This document shows, in pieces, positions 8,682 to 16,646 of a stretch of 39,384 nt of DNA. Every line of letters begins with the position of its first letter. Positions within the stretch are counted from its first letter, which is position 1. Position numbers and translations under genes: made by a program. Location of the stretch: the NCBI RefSeq assembly GCF_947491715.1, contig NZ_CANLKR010000042.1, forward strand, positions 1 to 39,384. The letters run 5' to 3'. The notes under the pieces were generated by a model that made no database searches, was not told the DNA's origin, and was given only the letters and a program-made list of their open reading frames with translations. This DNA is from an uncultured Shewanella sp. Its GTDB lineage: Bacteria; Pseudomonadota; Gammaproteobacteria; Enterobacterales; Shewanellaceae.

Positions 8682-9608
8682 TTAATTGATGGCGTAACAC
8701 TCTTGCGTCAATGGATAAGTAATTGATGTGGTTATTTCACCTTCACTACTGTAATTAATCACATCTAAATCAGAGGGGGCTTTATTTAAAATACGATTAA
8801 AAACGCTGGCGGCACCGTTTAAATAGTTGAGGTTAACTTGGGCATTGTCACATAGGGTGTCATCGCCATTATTGGGTCGATAGGTACCACTATTGGAATT
8901 AATAGTATATTGGTAACGGTATTGATGCTTTGCATGGTTGTAAATAGGATAAACATGAATTTCACCAGCATAGTCAACAGTGGTTTTTATCCATTCTTTA
9001 GGCTGATAGTTTTCAAGTTTTCCTGTTTCACCCCCTAACTGTGAAATAAGAAAGTGTTTACTGACAGCATCTTCAATGCCCACATCTTTTCCGCTATAAA
9101 CGTTGATGGGACAGTCTTTTTCATCTGCCTCATAAGCATCGGGCATATAACCTGATAGTGTATCAATATCGAGATGACAATCAGGATCCATATCGGTAAT
9201 ATTTTCTCTGGGATCCCATGTGGCGACATAAATAATATTATTTTCTATTACATAGTTATACATCTGAGGCTCAGGATCACCATTAGTATCGTAGCTTATG
9301 TTGGCTTTCATCGATTGCCTAAGTAGCTTGGGTGTTAATGGAACAATCTGAGTATAAAAAAGATCTTTTGCATAATAAGCGCCAAACTCAGCGACCTTAC
9401 CAGCATTGGTTGATAGACTATTTTCATTGTCATTACCGCCAATGACATAAGGGCCGCCCATCTGACTTTGCTCAGTTTTAACTGTTAATGTATCTGTAGC
9501 AAAAGAGGGGAGACTCAATGTTAATGTTGCTGCAGTTAAAGTATAGAGTAAGGTTTTACTGTTTAGGAAGAGATGTGAGCCAATGTGGCTCTTGTTTGCT
9601 TTCATCAT
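8682..9608 (-). CDS. Secreted protein of unknown function
   Basis: A 308-residue protein with a Sec signal peptide: a basic N-terminus, a hydrophobic core (LLYTLTAATLTLSLP) and a cleavage site after SFA at about residue 37. The mature part is acidic with four cysteines, enough for two disulfides, and many Asp/Asn/Gly turns (YDTNGDPEP, DMDPDCHLDID) that hint at calcium binding but do not make a full EF-hand. It should be periplasmic or exported. I do not recognise the family. No strong ribosome site precedes the ATG pair at 9608/9605. It stands alone between AT-rich spacers, with a candidate hairpin terminator and the 8-bp array at its 3' side. Confidence 0.7.
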   Translation of the reverse strand: MMKANKSHIGSHLFLNSKTLLYTLTAATLTLSLPSFATDTLTVKTEQSQMGGPYVIGGNDNENSLSTNAGKVAEFGAYYAKDLFYTQIVPLTPKLLRQSMKANISYDTNGDPEPQMYNYVIENNIIYVATWDPRENITDMDPDCHLDIDTLSGYMPDAYEADEKDCPINVYSGKDVGIEDAVSKHFLISQLGGETGKLENYQPKEWIKTTVDYAGEIHVYPIYNHAKHQYRYQYTINSNSGTYRPNNGDDTLCDNAQVNLNYLNGAASVFNRILNKAPSDLDVINYSSEGEITTSITYPLTQECYAIN

Positions 9609-10011
9609 TATCTTATCTTAATTTTTATAAGTTAATCGTTGCAATACATTTGCACAATGTCATGTTGCTGACAATTTAAATACTTTTATTTACAAAAATA
9701 TGCATAATAATTTGAGAGGAATGTTTGATAATAATAAAAATAATCTATTAATTGTGTTATTTGTTTTTATGATTGTTTCTTTTTTAACTTTTTTAATCAA
9801 GGGTATTAACTAAGTTAAATTATGAATATTATTGTTTGTTTTAAGAGGAAATAAATCATTGGTTTTAAATATAGTAAGTGTTCGATGGCTGCGTTTTTGA
9901 GATTAAGTGAATGGGATAAAATTTGATTGTGGAGGCAATCACTCAACGATGGATACCACTCTTTAAATAGAGTAAATAGATCCTTAACTATCAATAAGGA
10001 GGACAGCATAT

Positions 10012-10050
10012 ATGGTTTTTAATATTGTTTTATTGCTTCTTTCTTATTGA
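10012..10050 (+). CDS. Possible 12-residue hydrophobic peptide
   Basis: AAGGAGG, a near-perfect Shine-Dalgarno, lies 9 bases before an ATG that encodes MVFNIVLLLLSY and a stop. A perfect inverted repeat follows 13 bases later. The arrangement resembles a leader peptide or a small membrane peptide, but the ORF is so short that chance is a serious alternative. No promoter is evident. Confidence 0.25.
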   Translation: MVFNIVLLLLSY

Positions 10051-10063
10051 TGTGAGGGAGATC

Positions 10064-10097
10064 GTGTGATGTTGAAGTCAAGTTGATAACATCACAC
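10064..10097. terminator. Perfect 10-bp stem-loop between converging transcripts
   Basis: GTGTGATGTT (10064-10073) pairs perfectly with AACATCACAC (10088-10097), loop 14 bases. On the + strand AAGCTTTTGG follows. It could end the possible small ORF upstream or the dgt-like gene that stops at 10166; the short T-run makes either call tentative. Confidence 0.4.
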
Positions 10098-10165
10098 AAG
10101 CTTTTGGCCTTATATCAATAATCTATACAGGGCGGTGTCAATACTCGTTAAAGATCAACAGGCCC

Positions 10166-11503
10166 TTAGTATGTTTCTCTTTTCAATTCCATCATGTTAT
10201 CTAAATGCGTGCTGAAGAGTTGTTGATGTAATCGCGCAGCAAATTCGTCAGTCATGCCAGATATATAATCAGATAAGACTCTATGTGGATTCAGATTATG
10301 ATCTAAGCTATATTGCCATCGCTCTTGTGTGTTGAGTGGCAGTAATCGCATTGGATCGGATTCAAAGGCCTCAAAGAGCTCCATAACAATTTGCTGCCCT
10401 TTATATTCTAGCATTTGCACTTCTGGTTTTCTGATCACATATTTAAAAACAAATTGCTTTAAAATATCCAAAGCATAGGCAAACTCAGGTTCAAGTTTGG
10501 CATTAAACTTGAGTAAGGGCTCTTCAAACTCTGGATTTTCATCCAAGTAAATGGCAGTGACAAAACCATTGACCAGTGTGCCTATGGCATCTTTTCGCAA
10601 ATGATGTTGCGATGAAAATAATTTATCACCAATCGCAGCAAATTCATTGGCCACCCAAGGATCTTCGCTTTTTGATAGTGGGATCCCTACATCATTTTGC
10701 CATTGATTTAGGCTCACTATTCCCATGACAATAGCATCTTCAAGATCGTGAACCGCATAGGCGGTGTCATCGGCGAGTTCCATAATGGAGCAATCAAAGG
10801 ACTTATACTTTGTTCTTTTATGTTGATGTTCTTCTGTTAAGTGATTTTGTAAAAAGTGCTGCTTATCACTTTCACAAAGCGGGCTAAGTACCCAATGTAA
10901 AATATCGAGATCATCATCAAATATTCCTTTGACTGGGGGCCACTGGGCTGGCTGAAGCTGGCGATGGTTTTGTACGGGTAAGGCACCATTAGTTTGATAC
11001 AGTGCCGAGTAAGGTGCTGGGTATTTTAGTACACCGAGCAGAGTTCGCCTGCATAAATTCATGCCATAGTGTTGAGTATAAGGCTCGAGGCGAGTTAAGA
11101 TTCGAAAAGTTTGGCCATTACCTTCAAACCCACCGTGATCTCGCATCATATAGTTCAGAGCAATTTCTCCTCCATGACCGTAAGGAGGATGGCCAATATC
11201 ATGAGCTAAGCAAAGTGACTCAATCAGGCTAGTTGAATCCAGTAATGGGCCAAGTTCGGGGTGTTTACGTTTAAGTTGGGCGCGAATGCCTGTTCCAATT
11301 TGTGATACTTCTAAAGAATGCGTAAGGCGAGTACGATAAAAGTCATTCATCCCCACCCCTAAGACTTGGGTTTTTGCTTGTAATCGTCTAAATGCGGCAG
11401 AATGCAGAATGCGAGCGCGATCACGCTGAAAAGGGCTGCGATGATCGTTACGTCTACGTTTATCTTCGGTTAATCGTCGGTCATGCCAAGGAGAGTAAGA
11501 CAT
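10166..11503 (-). CDS. Deoxyguanosinetriphosphate triphosphohydrolase-like protein (HD domain)
   Basis: A 445-residue member of the dGTPase-like HD-hydrolase family, which cleaves dNTPs to deoxynucleoside and triphosphate in the cytosol and so tunes dNTP pools. The metal-binding HD signature is complete: H62 in RLTHSLEVSQIG, H101-D102 in AHDIGHPPYGHGGE and the later D in MELADDTAYAVHDLED. The N-terminus WHDRRLTEDKRRRNDHRSPFQRDRARI is typical of the bacterial dGTPase-like type rather than E. coli Dgt itself. AAGGAG precedes the ATG, inside the end of yfbR, and the gap to yfbR is 9 bases, so the two HD-domain nucleotide phosphohydrolases form one operon. Confidence 0.92.
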   Translation of the reverse strand: MSYSPWHDRRLTEDKRRRNDHRSPFQRDRARILHSAAFRRLQAKTQVLGVGMNDFYRTRLTHSLEVSQIGTGIRAQLKRKHPELGPLLDSTSLIESLCLAHDIGHPPYGHGGEIALNYMMRDHGGFEGNGQTFRILTRLEPYTQHYGMNLCRRTLLGVLKYPAPYSALYQTNGALPVQNHRQLQPAQWPPVKGIFDDDLDILHWVLSPLCESDKQHFLQNHLTEEHQHKRTKYKSFDCSIMELADDTAYAVHDLEDAIVMGIVSLNQWQNDVGIPLSKSEDPWVANEFAAIGDKLFSSQHHLRKDAIGTLVNGFVTAIYLDENPEFEEPLLKFNAKLEPEFAYALDILKQFVFKYVIRKPEVQMLEYKGQQIVMELFEAFESDPMRLLPLNTQERWQYSLDHNLNPHRVLSDYISGMTDEFAARLHQQLFSTHLDNMMELKRETY

Positions 11504-11512
11504 GTGCGCTCC

Positions 11513-12100
11513 TTATAAAAGTCGGTTTATTTCATCAAAATCGAGAGTAAAACTGGGAATAAAATGTTCAATGAAATAGTGAACTTCCGGTGAATGAGTG
11601 TTTTTTAGTGTGTTTTCAAGTCGTTTTTTTGCACTGTCAAATTCGGTGTTTCCTGCTCGTTGCTCTTCTAAGCATTTGAGGTATGCACATAATCTATCAG
11701 CGGCTTTAATTAAAGGTCGATAGGTTTCATCTTGATATTCAGAGCACAGCAGCGCTTGATAATCCGCTTTAAATTCATCGGGCACCATCTCTAAGAGTCT
11801 ATGTTCTGCAATGGCCTCTATTTTTTTATATTCCGCTTCAATATCTTTATTAAAATATTTCACAGGTGTCGGTAAATCGCCTGTGATCACCTCACTGGCA
11901 TCATGAAATAAGGCCAATGTAGCAGCATGTTCAGGATTAAAATTTCCATCAAATTTTCTGTTGCTAATGAGTGCCAGTACATGAGCAACCATGGCCACTT
12001 GTAAAGAGTGTTCCTGAACATTCTCTGTGCGAACATTGTACATCAGTGGCCAACGTTGGATTAACTTCATGCGTGCAAGGTGAGCAAAAAGGTGACTCAT
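11513..12100 (-). CDS. yfbR: 5'-deoxynucleotidase YfbR
   Basis: A 195-residue HD-domain enzyme that removes the phosphate from deoxyribonucleoside 5'-monophosphates. Metal ligands are visible: H31 in NVQEHSLQVA, H66-D67 in LALFHDASEVITGDLPTPVKY, and D135 in KAADRLCAYLKCLEE, closely matching E. coli YfbR (199 residues). GAGGGA lies just before the ATG. It is the first gene of a pair with the dGTPase-like gene 9 bases downstream; together they would trim the dNTP pool. The alaA gene ends 129 bases upstream behind its own terminator. Confidence 0.93.
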   Translation of the reverse strand: MSHLFAHLARMKLIQRWPLMYNVRTENVQEHSLQVAMVAHVLALISNRKFDGNFNPEHAATLALFHDASEVITGDLPTPVKYFNKDIEAEYKKIEAIAEHRLLEMVPDEFKADYQALLCSEYQDETYRPLIKAADRLCAYLKCLEEQRAGNTEFDSAKKRLENTLKNTHSPEVHYFIEHFIPSFTLDFDEINRLL

Positions 12101-12177
12101 TACATCCCTCTATTAGCGATTAAAGCTTACTTAATACCCTAGCACATCTTAGTGAAAAAGAGTCAAGCCATGCCATG

Positions 12178-12204
12178 AAAAAAGCGATGAAGATCATCGC
12201 TTTT
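12178..12204 (-). terminator. Intrinsic terminator of alaA
   Basis: AAAAGCGATGA and TCATCGCTTTT form a perfect 11-bp stem with a 3-base loop, 26 bases beyond the alaA stop. On the minus strand the stem ends in TTTTTT, a standard intrinsic terminator. Confidence 0.88.
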
Positions 12205-12229
12205 ATGACGTTTTTAATACAAAGGCTGA

Positions 12230-13444
12230 TTATTGGCGATATTCGCTCATAAAGTCGCCAAAATCATTGAGGGCTTTTTCGAGTTCTTCTTTATAAGGCA
12301 AAAACACCACTCGAAGATGATCCGGCTCAGGCCAATTAAATGCTGTCCCTTGTGCGAGTAATATTTTTTTCTCTTTCAATAAATCGAGTACTAAACGTTC
12401 ATCGTCACGGATGTTAAATTTCTTGTTGTCAAATTTTGGGAAAGCGTATAAGGCGCCTTTAGGTTTAGTGACACTGACGCCGGGTATTTGATTCAAGAGA
12501 TCATAGCAAGTGTCCCGCTGAATGCAGAGGCGTCCACCTGGTTGGACTAATTCTTTAATGCTTTGATAACCGCCTAATGCTGTTTGTATCGCATGTTGAT
12601 TCGGGACATTGGAGCAAAGTCGCATGGAGGCCAGCATATCTAGGCCTTCTTTATAACTTTTTGCTGCTTTGAGGTTACCGGTGAGCATCATCCATCCGAC
12701 TCGAAAACCTGCAGCGCGATAGCTTTTAGACAAGCCATTGAAGGTAACGGTTAAAATATCATCCGATAAACTGGCTGCAGGAATATGCACGGCATCATCA
12801 AATAGAATTTTATCATAAATTTCGTCTGCAAATAAAATGAGATCATGCTGGCGACATAGCTCGACAATTTCAAGTAATACGGCTTTAGAGTAAACTGCAC
12901 CAGTCGGGTTATTAGGGTTAATTAACACTAATCCACGGGTTCTTGGGGTGATTTTTTTCTTGATATCTTCAACATCTGGAAACCAGTCTGAACTTTCATC
13001 GCAGCGATAGTGTGCGGCATTCCCGCCAGAAAGGTGTACTGCGGCTGTCCATAATGGATAATCAGGCGAAGGCACCAGTATTTCATCACCATTATTTAAT
13101 AAGCCCTGCATCGCCATCACAATCAGCTCAGAAACACCATTACCAATATAAATATCGTCGATATCAACCCCGAAAATAGCTTGAGATTGGTAGTGTTGCA
13201 TAATAGCTTTGCGTGCAGAAAACAAGCCCTTAGACTCACTGTACCCTTGAGCACTGGGTAAATTGGTGATGACATCTCGAACGATTTCTTCTGGGGCTTC
13301 AAAACCAAAAGGGGCGGGATTGCCAATATTAAGTTTTAAGATCCGGTGACCTTCATCTTCAAGTCGCTTTGCTTCTTTATGAACGGGTCCACGAAGGTCA
13401 TAACACACTGCATCGAGTTTGTTGGATTTTATGATTGGGCGCAT
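12230..13444 (-). CDS. alaA: Alanine-synthesising aminotransferase (AlaA type)
   Basis: A 404-residue class I/II PLP-dependent aminotransferase, predicted to make alanine from pyruvate and glutamate. The PLP lysine is K240 in TFNGLSKSYRAAGFRVGW, the same number as in E. coli AlaA; other landmarks are NIGNPAPFGFEAPEEI, GNGVSELIVM, NPNNPTGAVYS and FADEIYDKILFDD. GAGGTG precedes the ATG. It is followed by a clear terminator, so it is probably monocistronic; alaA and yfbR are also neighbours in enterics. The sequence before it (13445-13796) should hold its promoter. Confidence 0.93.
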   Translation of the reverse strand: MRPIIKSNKLDAVCYDLRGPVHKEAKRLEDEGHRILKLNIGNPAPFGFEAPEEIVRDVITNLPSAQGYSESKGLFSARKAIMQHYQSQAIFGVDIDDIYIGNGVSELIVMAMQGLLNNGDEILVPSPDYPLWTAAVHLSGGNAAHYRCDESSDWFPDVEDIKKKITPRTRGLVLINPNNPTGAVYSKAVLLEIVELCRQHDLILFADEIYDKILFDDAVHIPAASLSDDILTVTFNGLSKSYRAAGFRVGWMMLTGNLKAAKSYKEGLDMLASMRLCSNVPNQHAIQTALGGYQSIKELVQPGGRLCIQRDTCYDLLNQIPGVSVTKPKGALYAFPKFDNKKFNIRDDERLVLDLLKEKKILLAQGTAFNWPEPDHLRVVFLPYKEELEKALNDFGDFMSEYRQ

Positions 13445-13796
13445 TTACACCTCGAAAATGCAAAAAAATAAGATTTGTTATTCATGATTAAGGCGAAACA
13501 ATAACGAATAATGGTCGGTTTTTGAAGCTTTTTATTTATGTTCACTTGTAAATAAATGGAGTTTAATCCTGAAATAGCAGTTACAAAATAATTTTTCGAT
13601 ATTTTACTCTGCTTAATGTCATTATTTTGGTGTTTGCTGCTGTGTTTTGTTCATCAGAAAGCAGTTAGCGGTGTTTTTATCAAAAAGTATTTTTTTACAA
13701 AAAATCAAGAAAATACTCCGTATTTAGGCGTCGAGGCGATGAGTTGCTATTTATTGATAAACTTAGGTCCTGCGTTGGGCGGTTAAGGATACGTAT
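13445..13796. other. 352-base intergenic region, alaA upstream
   Basis: AT-rich spacer that must contain the alaA promoter on the minus strand and the 3' flank of the hemolysin-III-family gene. I see no convincing terminator, operator or small gene in it. Confidence 0.4.
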
Positions 13797-14510
13797 TTAA
13801 ATGACGGTTAAATAAACACAGAGGAAATGACTGGTCGCACCGCCAAGCACAAATAGGTGCCAAATGGCATGATTAAAAGGAATGGATTTTAGCACGTAGA
13901 AAATAACGCCTAAGGTATAAAACAAGCCACCAGCGATAAGTAAATTAAATCCTAGAGGCGTGAGTTGCGCAATAAGTTCACTGAGTATGGCGATACAGAG
14001 CCAGCCCATGGCTAAATATAAAGATAAACTGAAGACTTTAAACCGGCCGGTGAAAAAAGTTTTAAATATGATCCCTGCGAAGGCCAGTAGCCAAATGGCA
14101 AGTAAAATAAGATCGGACTCGGCTCCTTCAATGCTGATCAACATTAAAGGGGTGTAGGTGCCAGCGATTAAAAGGTAAATAGCACAATGATCAGCAATCT
14201 TAAATTGGCGTTTCCAATAGAGAGTTTTAGCATTGTGGTACAAGGTGGAGCAGAGAAACAACAAGATGATACTCGAGCAATATAATATGACACCGCTCAA
14301 TTGCAAGGTGCTGAGTGTATTATAACCTTTTTGAATACTTAACAATAAAGCCACGACTCCGCCGAGAACGCCGAGTCCATGGCTCAGCGTGTTGGCTCTT
14401 TCTTCATCAATGCTGTATTCACCAATGGGGTGAGCGTTAGAGATGTCATTATGGCTGGAAGGTTGTTTTGTGTATTGTGTTGCTTTATTTGATAACTGCT
14501 TTATAGGCAT
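13797..14510 (-). CDS. Hemolysin III / PAQR-family membrane protein (YqfA/TrhA-like)
   Basis: A 237-residue integral membrane protein with seven predicted helices. Family motifs are ERANTLSHGLG near residue 40, SSIILLFLCSTLYHNAK, IADHCAIYLLIAGTYTPLML and, at the end, HAIWHLFVLGGATSHFL; the conserved Ser and three His form the metal site of the PAQR fold. The E. coli relative YqfA (TrhA) is linked to membrane-energetics homeostasis; hemolysis is a historical name. The first 35 residues are a polar extension longer than in E. coli. No strong ribosome site is visible before this ATG. It is transcribed alone; a MITE-like element lies 70 bases upstream. Confidence 0.88.
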   Translation of the reverse strand: MPIKQLSNKATQYTKQPSSHNDISNAHPIGEYSIDEERANTLSHGLGVLGGVVALLLSIQKGYNTLSTLQLSGVILYCSSIILLFLCSTLYHNAKTLYWKRQFKIADHCAIYLLIAGTYTPLMLISIEGAESDLILLAIWLLAFAGIIFKTFFTGRFKVFSLSLYLAMGWLCIAILSELIAQLTPLGFNLLIAGGLFYTLGVIFYVLKSIPFNHAIWHLFVLGGATSHFLCVYLTVI

Positions 14511-14580
14511 AGTGTTTTCTGGTTTGACCTGTTATTCACCAGTGTAGCAGGATCGGATAGCTTTGAATACTAATTAAGCG

Positions 14581-14862
14581 TATACCCAAACCACTTGAAG
14601 ATGCAGGATTCAGCTGGAATTAAAACGCGTTTAGGCAAGGCATCGAGTTGAGGGCTTAGTTATTCTAAGTTGATATTCAATAACGCAGAATAAAAGTGTT
14701 TGCTTTTACATATAAAGAGGCCAGCCCGTTGGGAGCCTGTAAAAAGACTAACTTCTACGTTGCATCACCTCAAAAGGCAATAAGCATTCTTTCAATAATG
14801 CGCCTTGAATTAAGCCTTTTCACGGGCTCTGAAAACATGCACTTTCAAGTGGTTTGGGTATA
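14581..14862. mobile_element. MITE-like element with 25-bp terminal inverted repeats
   Basis: The left end TATACCCAAACCACTTGAA continues GATGCA; the right end, read on the other strand, is the same 19 bases followed by AGTGCA, giving 25-bp inverted ends with two mismatches. The 282-base body encodes no transposase. Flanking bases extend the ends to GTATAC, so a TA or TATA target duplication is possible. A second copy of the left 89 bases begins at 39296 with only two differences, and a degraded relative is at about 36949. This fits a non-autonomous element moved by an enzyme elsewhere in the genome. It fills most of the 551-base gap 14511-15061. Confidence 0.8.
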
Positions 14863-15061
14863 CACCTGTAAGCTTAATATTTTTGCTACTGAAAAAAATG
14901 TTCAATTGAGAAACCGTTATTTTCTGTACTGTACTTTTGGCTGCTGAGTTTCTCACATTGAACTTAAGCTGTTTTTTGTTTTCTAATCTTCGTGACTATT
15001 GAGGATGCGAACAGACAGTGGAATAAAATTGTATTGTTCAATTGAACAGGGAAGACGTTAA

Positions 15062-16168
15062 ATGCAGCAGGGTAAAACGGAAAATAATATAACAGGTGGA
15101 AAAATATGTGCGCAAAAAGAAGACTGCGATCTCGCCCCAATTTGTGATGTTTTCTCTGTTCTTTCAACAACAAACATTGATAGTGTTGTTAAAATCAATG
15201 CACTAGAGCCTTGGCAAATATCTTTTGAAAAACCGGTGACTTTTAAGCAAAAACAGGAAGGTCTCTATTTGGCTGTCTTGCTAGTGGGTATGCTTCATAT
15301 TGCGTTGTTTTTTTGTATCGACAAGCTATGGCAGCAAAATGTTGATAATAGGCGGACTAAGGTAACAACTAAAGAGACCATAAAAAGCTATTTGTATGTT
15401 TCACCGTTACCTAAGAGTGAGGTCGTTACAACGAGTGATTCAAAAGGAGGGCAACCGCAAGTCAATGATCCAACATTCACTAATAAAATGGATGTAATGA
15501 CTAAATCTAGCGCGATAAACCTTGCCGATAATACCAGCATGAGTCGAGTCACTATGCAACAGGAAGTCAAGTCTGAAGGGGGAAAACGTACGTTAAAAAA
15601 CAGCGCTAAAGGGGATAAACCCATACCTCAGTCCGTATTAAATAATCCAGCCAATCTAACATCAAAGGTCAATGCTAAGGTGAGTCCAGCTGAAAAAAAG
15701 CGTTTTCGATTTGATGATTTAGACCCATCTGTCAAAATTGCTCAACATACAGAAGGATTGAATACTAATATCATCAATGGAACGATACTTGATGAAAAGA
15801 CGTTATCTTACTTACAGCAACAAAATGACAGTAAATTGAATGATCTTGTTGTTAAGACTGAACTGCCTGCATCAAATATTGCCACATTAAGTGACATGAC
15901 ACCTAAGATGGAGGCATTGAATAGTCCCATCGCAACGTTAAATCAAACCGCGAGGTTACCCCAAGTTCATGGACATCTTCAGGATCCTAATCGAATTGTT
16001 CAAAAGGGAGATTATTGTTATCGCATGATTAAAACGCCGACACAAATGAACCCCAATGCAGAAATCGTGGCAACTGTCGGCTATCGTTGCAGTCCTGATG
16101 AGGATAAGAAAAATGTTCAAAATTTAATTAATCAGCGATTAAAACAACATGATGCCGTGATTAATTGA
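15062..16168 (+). CDS. Bitopic membrane protein of unknown function
   Basis: A 368-residue protein with a cytoplasmic N-terminus of about 65 residues containing three cysteines, one membrane helix at about 67-86 (LYLAVLLVGMLHIALFF), and a periplasmic part of some 275 polar, Lys/Ser/Thr/Asn-rich residues that look largely unstructured. A small C-terminal module (about 300-368) has two cysteines (DYCYRMI and YRCSPDED) that could form a disulfide. The layout resembles TonB/TolA-type energy transducers or division proteins, but no diagnostic motif is present and I do not name a family. AGGGAAG precedes the ATG. It stands alone between the MITE and the thiamine operon. Confidence 0.7.
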   Translation: MQQGKTENNITGGKICAQKEDCDLAPICDVFSVLSTTNIDSVVKINALEPWQISFEKPVTFKQKQEGLYLAVLLVGMLHIALFFCIDKLWQQNVDNRRTKVTTKETIKSYLYVSPLPKSEVVTTSDSKGGQPQVNDPTFTNKMDVMTKSSAINLADNTSMSRVTMQQEVKSEGGKRTLKNSAKGDKPIPQSVLNNPANLTSKVNAKVSPAEKKRFRFDDLDPSVKIAQHTEGLNTNIINGTILDEKTLSYLQQQNDSKLNDLVVKTELPASNIATLSDMTPKMEALNSPIATLNQTARLPQVHGHLQDPNRIVQKGDYCYRMIKTPTQMNPNAEIVATVGYRCSPDEDKKNVQNLINQRLKQHDAVIN

Positions 16169-16290
16169 TATGAATTATTTTGATTTCAAATGTGTTTAAA
16201 AAGGTGAGTATACAATTAATTATGCATTATCAGATGGTTATTGCTCAATTTTATTGATTCATTGTATTTTAAGACGATAAAATAAAACCT

Positions 16291-16320
16291 TGTGAAGCCT
16301 AATGGTTTAGGCCTATACTG
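16291..16320 (+). promoter_or_regulatory. Promoter of the thiamine operon
   Basis: TTGTGA (16291-16296) and TATACT (16315-16320) are separated by 18 bases. Transcription would start near 16327, exactly at the first base pair of the TPP riboswitch, which supports the assignment. Confidence 0.7.
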
Positions 16321-16327
16321 CCTGCAT

Positions 16328-16410
16328 CTTGTCGGAGTGCCTTTATGGCTGAGACCGTTTATTCGGGATCCGTTGAACCTGATCAGGCTGAACCCTGCGA
16401 AGGAAACAAG
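16328..16410 (+). promoter_or_regulatory. TPP riboswitch (THI element)
   Basis: All conserved parts of the thiamine pyrophosphate aptamer are present in order: P1 5' strand CTTGT, GGAGTGC, the GGCTGAGA core (16347-16354), the ACCTGATC core (16377-16384), CCCTGCGAAGG and the P1 3' strand ACAAG. It lies 236 bases before thiC. When TPP is bound the aptamer is expected to favour the terminator at 16485-16506. Bases AAACAA of the P1 3' strand can alternatively pair with TTGTTT at 16420-16425, a plausible switch helix. Confidence 0.95.
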
Positions 16411-16484
16411 CTGTATAATTGTTTTTCTTCCTAAGCCTTACAATTACGTTTAAGTAAAATGTAAGCGATACGCTATGTTGTTAG

Positions 16485-16506
16485 ACGTGTTCAAAAACAC
16501 GTTTTT
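16485..16506 (+). terminator. Riboswitch-controlled terminator in the thiC leader
   Basis: ACGTGTT (16485-16491) pairs with AACACGT (16496-16502) around CAAA and is followed by TTTTATT. A classical intrinsic terminator between aptamer and gene suggests control by premature termination rather than by hiding the ribosome site alone. The 140 bases between it and thiC show no further element that I can name. Confidence 0.75.
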
Positions 16507-16646
16507 ATTGAGCCGCTAGGGCCATAGACTGTAAATTAGGTAGCAATTATTTTGGTGTTTGCAAAGCTTTTGTTTGCTTATGCCCGCTGATCAACTCTCA
16601 CCCTCCTGACAAGCAACTTCATTTCTACTTTAAAGTGAGATTGCTA

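Larger units (their letters stand above)
9609..10165. other. 557-base AT-rich intergenic region
   Basis: Lies between the secreted-protein gene and the dgt-like gene. It contains one possible tiny + strand ORF with a strong ribosome site (10012-10050) and one perfect inverted repeat (10064-10097), listed separately. A minus-strand frame at 9815-10009 lacks a ribosome site and I do not accept it. Nothing else is recognisable. Confidence 0.5.

Noticed and set aside
9815..10009. 64-codon minus-strand frame
   Set aside because: No ribosome site, AT-rich hydrophobic composition, and it covers the upstream region of the possible small + strand ORF.
14696..14947. 83-codon + strand frame
   Set aside because: It runs out of the MITE-like element across its right inverted end; no ribosome site and no expected product.
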